A DNA stretch of 11,037 bases, from contig DCHV01000007.1 in NCBI GenBank assembly GCA_002314945.1, forward strand, positions 1 to 11,037. Reading direction: 5' to 3'. Below are positions 7,584-11,037 of this stretch, in pieces. Made by a program: the position numbers and the translations under genes. Origin of the DNA: Prevotellaceae bacterium UBA1743 (GTDB lineage Bacteria; Bacteroidota; Bacteroidia; Bacteroidales; Bacteroidaceae). The notes beneath the pieces were generated by a model. That model did no database searches. It saw only the letters and a program-made list of their open reading frames with translations, and was not told the DNA's origin. Every line of letters begins with the position of its first letter. Position 1 is the stretch's first letter.

Positions 7584-7625
7584 ACATAAGCCAACCATAA
7601 CGAATTTGTTATCGATGCCTTATGT
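7584..7625 (+). terminator. Imperfect 42-nt palindrome after the operon, possible 3' end
   Basis: ACATAAG (7584-7590) pairs with CTTATGT (7619-7625). The inner part pairs again around CATAACGAATTTGTTAT, with three single mismatches and one G-T pair between the arms. It begins 16 nt after the last stop codon of the operon, where a transcript end is expected. There is no U-run directly after it; the nearest T-rich stretch is 7641-7650. A terminator or an RNA 3'-stabilising hairpin are both possible. Confidence 0.35.
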
Positions 7626-7650
7626 GTGCACTATGTCTGCTTTATATTTT

Positions 7651-7755
7651 GGTCAATAGTCATTTGTCATTAAGCAAAAGTTGGATTTTGGGCGCAATAA
7701 TCGGAATAGCAGAAATCGAAAATGACAAATGACAAATGACAAATGACAACTGACC
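7651..7755. repeat. 105-bp element with 21-bp inverted ends and an AAATGAC heptamer array
   Basis: The left end 7651-7671 (GGTCAATAGTCATTTGTCATT in two parts, GGTCAATAGTC and ATTTGTCATT) is the reverse complement of 7735-7755 at 19 of 21 positions. Inside the right end lies a tandem array of the 7-mer AAATGAC at 7720, 7727, 7734 and 7741, followed by a degenerate fifth copy (AACTGAC, 7748-7754). Between the arms is a 63-nt stretch with no coding frame of note. The layout resembles a small palindromic intergenic repeat or MITE-like element; as RNA it would fold into a long hairpin whose pairing can slip by 7 nt. Whether it occurs elsewhere in the genome is not visible here. Confidence 0.7.
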
Positions 7756-7787
7756 CTATAGTTGCAACACGCTGATTATTGGCAGGA

Positions 7788-7825
7788 TGTACGATATGTG
7801 AGTAGTATTGTACGATATGTGAGTA
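7788..7825 (+). promoter_or_regulatory. Perfect 17-bp direct repeat with 21-bp period, candidate activator site
   Basis: TGTACGATATGTGAGTA occurs at 7788-7804 and again, identical, at 7809-7825. The start-to-start distance is 21 bp, about two helical turns, so a dimer or tandem regulator would sit on one face of the DNA. The second copy ends 17 bp before the TTTG element of the promoter at 7843. Tandem sites with about 21-bp phasing just upstream of the -35/-33 region are typical of response-regulator activators, for example LytTR-type proteins; the base sequence itself is not one I can assign to a known regulator. Confidence 0.6.
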
Positions 7826-7842
7826 AAATTAGGTATTATCTA

Positions 7843-7874
7843 TTTGTGGGAAATGCTTGAAGTCATTACCTTTG
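7843..7874 (+). promoter_or_regulatory. Bacteroidetes sigma-ABfr-type promoter for the 597-residue lipoprotein gene
   Basis: The -33 element TTTG is at 7843-7846 and the -7 element TACCTTTG, a full match to TAnnTTTG, is at 7867-7874, with a 20-nt spacer. Transcription would begin near 7880, giving a leader of about 30 nt before ATG 7911. The direct repeats at 7788-7825 lie immediately upstream. Confidence 0.8.
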
Positions 7875-7910
7875 CGTAACAGTAACAAATAACGTTTAAA
7901 TACTACACTC

Positions 7911-9704
7911 ATGAATTTCAAGAAACAATCAATTGCCTTTTTGATGCTATGTGCATGTTTTCTTGCTGTTACATCATGTTCAACAGATTCTGACGATATG
8001 AAGACCAGCAATGACAATCCTGATATGCCATTCACTCCGACCACGCTCAGCATGGATCACTTTAACTATATGCAGCATGTGTCGCTGGCTCTAATTTCTG
8101 TCAATGATTCCGAAAGTCTGAATGAGTATTTCTCAAAGACTTTTGCCTATGCCGACGAGTTTATCAATTACGACAAGACGACCACCCGAGGAGTGGTTGG
8201 AGCAAGCTTGTCGCTAACACGATTCTGCAAGGCAATAACCAAGATGTCAAATTCTACAGCATCCTATGCTTGTCAGATAATCGAGTCAAAAGGAATCTCC
8301 CACGAAGATGCTTTCAATGCCGTGAAGCGACTTTATCCAAACGACACAGCCGAAAGTTGGTGGGCAAAATACTCTACTGGACAGATACAGTCTTTCCAAA
8401 CCTATTCAGAACTCCAACTTTCATTTCCTTTCGAGTTTGAGAAGACTCGTCAGGAAATTATGGCAGGATTGGGCGCAGAATGCATCCAACATGCGGTTGC
8501 TATCGTATCGGCATCAGAACCTGCCCCTTTTAGCGAATATGGGACATTAGCAAATGACCTCATCAATGCCCATAGTTCGTCTGCTACTCCAGCAGACCTT
8601 GCTGAACAATATCTCAAAGCAGCATCTCGTTTTCTTGTCAAAAACGATGACTATGGAATGACACAAGACGCGCTCGATGAAATCATCTCACAAGCAAAGG
8701 CTTTGCTAAGCGCCGAACCAGTGGATCCTGATTTCACCCTCACCGACCGATATCTCACAAAACAGACGTGCTGGTACGAAAACATTACCGACAACAGCAA
8801 CAACATTATCGGTCAACGAAAACTTGTATTCAGCACATCTTCTGGCGGCAAACACCAAGGAGACATCTACTGCGAGTACAACGACAGCACACGTAACACT
8901 TATTCTGGCTTTGCTTGGATAGTAGATGATGCTGGACAACTATGGTTCAAGGTTGACGGAGAAACGGACAAAAGTGTATGGCAAGTGATAAAAGTCTATG
9001 ATAACGATACAGAAAAAATCAAGATAGTACTTCGCAAATGCTACACGGTGGAAACTATGACACTCAGCAATTATAGTACTTGGGATCGTCAGGTTTTCGG
9101 ACAATTGACATTTGTAGATAGAACATCGTCATACTCATTCGATTTCGATCCGTGGGGTATTGAGTGGCCAGTAACTGTTCATGCTCGTAGTTACAATGAT
9201 GTATGGAGTGATCAAACAATTCAAAATTCACTCGCCCTCACAAGTATAGATTTTATCTATGATTCTTTCTCTGGCAAAGGACTTGAAACACTTTCGGTTG
9301 AAAAAGGAAAGATAAATGCTGACAATGGCGAAATATGCATGACTTGCACTTTTGATAGCATTTCCAATAGTGGCAGCGGAACGTTCACTTTCAAATCCAC
9401 AAAATCAAAAACCACCAAATCCATGGAAGATATCAACAAAGATCTCGATATTAGAGAGGGCGATCTTAGATTGACCTTTACCCAGTCAATCACGGCCAGT
9501 GGCAAAGTTCAAATATCCTACAATAAATCAAAGAATCTGTATGTATTGAAGTTTGAATCTGCCCAAGGAACATATCGTAGTAGCGGCGAAGCTGCCAACC
9601 ACGCAATCTGGGATATACCAGCAAACAACATGTATCTTGATGGTTCTGTCCAATATGATCATGAAGGAACAGTATCAATAAGCAGAACGCTATATTACAA
9701 ATAA
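7911..9704 (+). CDS. Large predicted lipoprotein of unknown function
   Basis: A 597-residue secreted protein with a type II signal: MNFKKQ, a hydrophobic core and lipobox AVTSC with Cys at residue 23. A Ser/Asp-rich linker (STDSDDMKTSNDNPD) follows. Residues about 45-270 look mainly helical and rich in Ala, Ser and Glu. From about 280 to the end the protein is beta-rich with many Thr, Ser and aromatic residues, alternating like a beta-sandwich or barrel-like fold (LVFSTSSGG, GSGTFTFKST, LYVLKFESAQGTY). I see no catalytic motif, SusD or TonB signature, or recognised family. The Asp/Ser tract after Cys could be a surface-export signal of Bacteroidetes lipoproteins, but that is inference. It is monocistronic, between its own promoter and a strong terminator, and its codons are visibly richer in A and T than those of the operon upstream, which suggests a different history. 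Confidence 0.85.
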   Translation: MNFKKQSIAFLMLCACFLAVTSCSTDSDDMKTSNDNPDMPFTPTTLSMDHFNYMQHVSLALISVNDSESLNEYFSKTFAYADEFINYDKTTTRGVVGASLSLTRFCKAITKMSNSTASYACQIIESKGISHEDAFNAVKRLYPNDTAESWWAKYSTGQIQSFQTYSELQLSFPFEFEKTRQEIMAGLGAECIQHAVAIVSASEPAPFSEYGTLANDLINAHSSSATPADLAEQYLKAASRFLVKNDDYGMTQDALDEIISQAKALLSAEPVDPDFTLTDRYLTKQTCWYENITDNSNNIIGQRKLVFSTSSGGKHQGDIYCEYNDSTRNTYSGFAWIVDDAGQLWFKVDGETDKSVWQVIKVYDNDTEKIKIVLRKCYTVETMTLSNYSTWDRQVFGQLTFVDRTSSYSFDFDPWGIEWPVTVHARSYNDVWSDQTIQNSLALTSIDFIYDSFSGKGLETLSVEKGKINADNGEICMTCTFDSISNSGSGTFTFKSTKSKTTKSMEDINKDLDIREGDLRLTFTQSITASGKVQISYNKSKNLYVLKFESAQGTYRSSGEAANHAIWDIPANNMYLDGSVQYDHEGTVSISRTLYYK

Positions 9705-9757
9705 GGTTCCTTCTTATATCACACCCATTTTTAGACGCGTCACTTTCTCGGAACAAT

Positions 9758-9791
9758 AGCGGGCGAAAGTTTGACCTATCGCCCGCTTTTT
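9758..9791 (+). terminator. Intrinsic terminator after the large lipoprotein gene
   Basis: AGCGGGCGA (9758-9766) pairs perfectly with TCGCCCGCT (9779-9787) around a 12-nt loop. The final T of the stem runs into a T tract at 9787-9791. It lies 53 nt after the stop codon at 9704. The GC-rich stem plus U-run is a classical Rho-independent terminator. Confidence 0.9.
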
Positions 9792-9798
9792 GATATAC

Positions 9799-9826
9799 AC
9801 ATGGTATCCTTCGTTTAGAGCCATGT
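9799..9826. repeat. Short inverted repeat ACATGG/CCATGT
   Basis: Six perfect pairs (9799-9804 with 9821-9826) enclose a 16-nt loop, shortly after the terminator. No adjacent T-run. It could be a regulator half-site pair or chance; only the symmetry is seen. Confidence 0.25.
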
Positions 9827-9915
9827 CAGATTGCGCATTGTGAAGAGAAATAGGTGAAATTGGAGAAAGGAAATGCTCAAATAAATTTGACTTTGTCGAA
9901 ATTCCCCGCGACTCA

Positions 9916-9942
9916 CCCAATCAAAAATTAATTTATATTGGG
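9916..9942. promoter_or_regulatory. Dyad CCCAAT/ATTGGG upstream of the ligase promoter, possible operator
   Basis: CCCAAT (9916-9921) and ATTGGG (9937-9942) form a symmetric pair around an AT-rich centre that itself contains the palindrome AAATTAATTT (9925-9934). The dyad ends 16 bp before the TTTG element of the promoter at 9959, a usual place for an activator or repressor. In the rest of 9792-9958 I see no gene and no other signal. Confidence 0.35.
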
Positions 9943-9958
9943 CTTCGTTGCTTAGAAA

Positions 9959-9990
9959 TTTGGCATTTTATTCGCTTACTCGTAACTTTG
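9959..9990 (+). promoter_or_regulatory. Bacteroidetes sigma-ABfr-type promoter for the AMP-binding enzyme gene
   Basis: TTTG at 9959-9962, a 20-nt spacer and TAACTTTG (TAnnTTTG) at 9983-9990. The spacing is identical to that of the promoter at 7843. The predicted start near 9997 leaves an A-rich leader of about 22 nt before ATG 10019, without a Shine-Dalgarno site, as is common in this phylum. Confidence 0.8.
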
Positions 9991-10018
9991 TCCAGTAATA
10001 TTGAAAAAAAGCAGAAAA

Positions 10019-11037
10019 ATGAAAGAAGAAAGGTTTTGCCCCTCATTTATCAGGGAAGTTCTTATGCAATGTAAAGTGCGTAAGGATAAGGTATGCGTGA
10101 TTGACGGAGCTGGACGTGAAACGACATACGGGGAATTCCTCGACTTTATAGAGCGTGCTTCGGGATATATCCGTGGGAAAGGTATTCCGAAGAAATCTTT
10201 TATTGTCATCAATCTGCCTAACTCGATGGAGTACATAGCGGTGGAATATGCGACCTGGCTATGCGGATGCACCATTGTGCCTGTGAATGTGACGTATCCA
10301 AAGGCTCGTGTGGAATACATCGCGAACCATTGCGAGGCTGCTCTGGTGGTGGATGCTGCTGTAATAGAAGAGATCCGTGGAACTGAACGCCTGAAGGTGC
10401 GTGAGGTAGAGAATGATATAGCTGCTATCTTTTACACTTCAGGCAGTACGGGTACGCCCAAGGGTGTAATACATACGTTCGATTCCTTGGGACACATCAA
10501 TCATTTCTACGATATAGCTGATGTCAATTGCGACGATTGCTTTGGGTTCTGCTCGCCAATGTCCTTTATCCCGTCGATATTCCTTATTGCTGTGATGCAA
10601 AAAGGTGGCCGTGTCTGTATGTTCGACCGCGAGACCCTGACAGATGTATGTCTGCTGAAAGAAGCCTTCCTACGACATAAGGTGACGATTACTTTACTCG
10701 TTTTTTCGTTGCTGAAGCGACTAGATTTAACCGACAATCGCTACTTGCGTTTCGTTTTTACAGGTTCCGAGCGAGTCAGCCATCTGTCACCACAGTCGGA
10801 TTATCGTCTATTTTCCTTGTATGGAATGACGGAGACAATTGCCTTGTCAACCTTCTTCGAAATAAAGAAGCCCTACGACAACACTCCTATCGGAAAGCCT
10901 TTTGGTGACCTGGAACTGAAATTGGCTGAGGATGGGGAGATTTGTCTGCGAGGTCCGCTATCTCCGGGCTATTACAAGGATCCAGAACGCTCGGCACAAC
11001 TATGGCGAGGAGGCTGGTTCCATTCGGGAGACTTGGG
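10019..11037 (+). CDS. AMP-binding (ANL superfamily) adenylating enzyme, 3' end missing
   Basis: The first 339 residues of an acid-activating enzyme that forms an acyl-adenylate from ATP; the frame is still open at the window end. Motifs in order: TYGEFLDFIERASGY near 36-50; INLPNSMEYIAVEYATWLCGCTIVPVN, the usual N-terminal core (about 64-90); the P-loop YTSGSTGTPKG at 139-149; FTGSE near 247-251; LYGMTE (A5) at 267-272; GEICLRGPLSPGYYKDPE (A6) at 306-323; and WFHSGDL (A7) at 333-339. The region before the P-loop is short. At the A4 position the sequence is SPMSFIPSIF, without the Asp that binds the alpha-amino group in most amino-acid adenylation domains, so a fatty or aryl acid fits better than an amino acid. 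It could be an acyl/aryl-CoA ligase or the loading domain of a larger synthetase; the missing part decides. It belongs to a different branch of the superfamily from the two PaaK copies. Confidence 0.9.
   Translation, partial: MKEERFCPSFIREVLMQCKVRKDKVCVIDGAGRETTYGEFLDFIERASGYIRGKGIPKKSFIVINLPNSMEYIAVEYATWLCGCTIVPVNVTYPKARVEYIANHCEAALVVDAAVIEEIRGTERLKVREVENDIAAIFYTSGSTGTPKGVIHTFDSLGHINHFYDIADVNCDDCFGFCSPMSFIPSIFLIAVMQKGGRVCMFDRETLTDVCLLKEAFLRHKVTITLLVFSLLKRLDLTDNRYLRFVFTGSERVSHLSPQSDYRLFSLYGMTETIALSTFFEIKKPYDNTPIGKPFGDLELKLAEDGEICLRGPLSPGYYKDPERSAQLWRGGWFHSGDL

Noticed and set aside
7720..7754. The heptamer array as a CRISPR
   Set aside because: Units are only 7 bp and contiguous, with no unique spacers and no cas genes.
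9714..9920. 68-codon open frame on the - strand in the intergenic region
   Set aside because: It reads through the terminator hairpin at 9758-9791, has no promoter or family resemblance, and is of a length expected by chance.

Overview
The window looks like a chromosomal segment from a Bacteroidales bacterium, probably Prevotella- or Bacteroides-like. Three things point there: two promoters fit the Bacteroidetes sigma-ABfr pattern (TTTG, 20-nt spacer, TAnnTTTG); the genes start without clear Shine-Dalgarno sites; and a Porin_O_P-type outer-membrane protein and lipobox lipoproteins are present. Genus is inference. Every credible gene lies on the + strand.

Region 1 (1-7567) is one compact operon that was already running at the left edge. 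In order: the 3' part of indolepyruvate:ferredoxin oxidoreductase alpha (iorA), iorB, a class I/II aminotransferase, a phenylacetate-CoA ligase (paaK copy 1), a tandem ACT-domain protein, a porin, a second phenylacetate-CoA ligase (paaK copy 2) and a small lipoprotein. Four junctions overlap by 1-4 nt; the remaining gaps are 17-34 nt. Together the enzymes would interconvert an aromatic amino acid with its 2-oxo acid (aminotransferase), the 2-oxo acid with arylacetyl-CoA plus CO2 (IorAB), and arylacetyl-CoA with free arylacetate (PaaK). The pathway can be read as amino-acid fermentation to arylacetates. It can equally be read as ATP-driven salvage of arylacetates into Phe, Tyr or Trp by reductive carboxylation. 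The porin and lipoprotein suggest an envelope step, and the ACT protein suggests amino-acid sensing.

Region 2 (7568-7910) is non-coding and structured. It holds an imperfect 42-nt palindrome just after the operon, a 105-bp element with 21-bp inverted ends that contains a heptamer (AAATGAC) array, a perfect 17-bp direct repeat with a 21-bp period, and a textbook Bacteroidetes promoter. The promoter serves region 3 (7911-9704), a 597-residue lipoprotein of unknown function that is richer in A+T than the operon. A strong intrinsic terminator follows at 9758-9791.

Region 4 (9792-11037) has a short intergenic stretch with two small dyads and a second promoter with the same spacing as the first. 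It then opens an AMP-binding (ANL superfamily) adenylating enzyme that runs off the right edge, so whether it is a stand-alone ligase or the first domain of a larger synthetase cannot be decided here.
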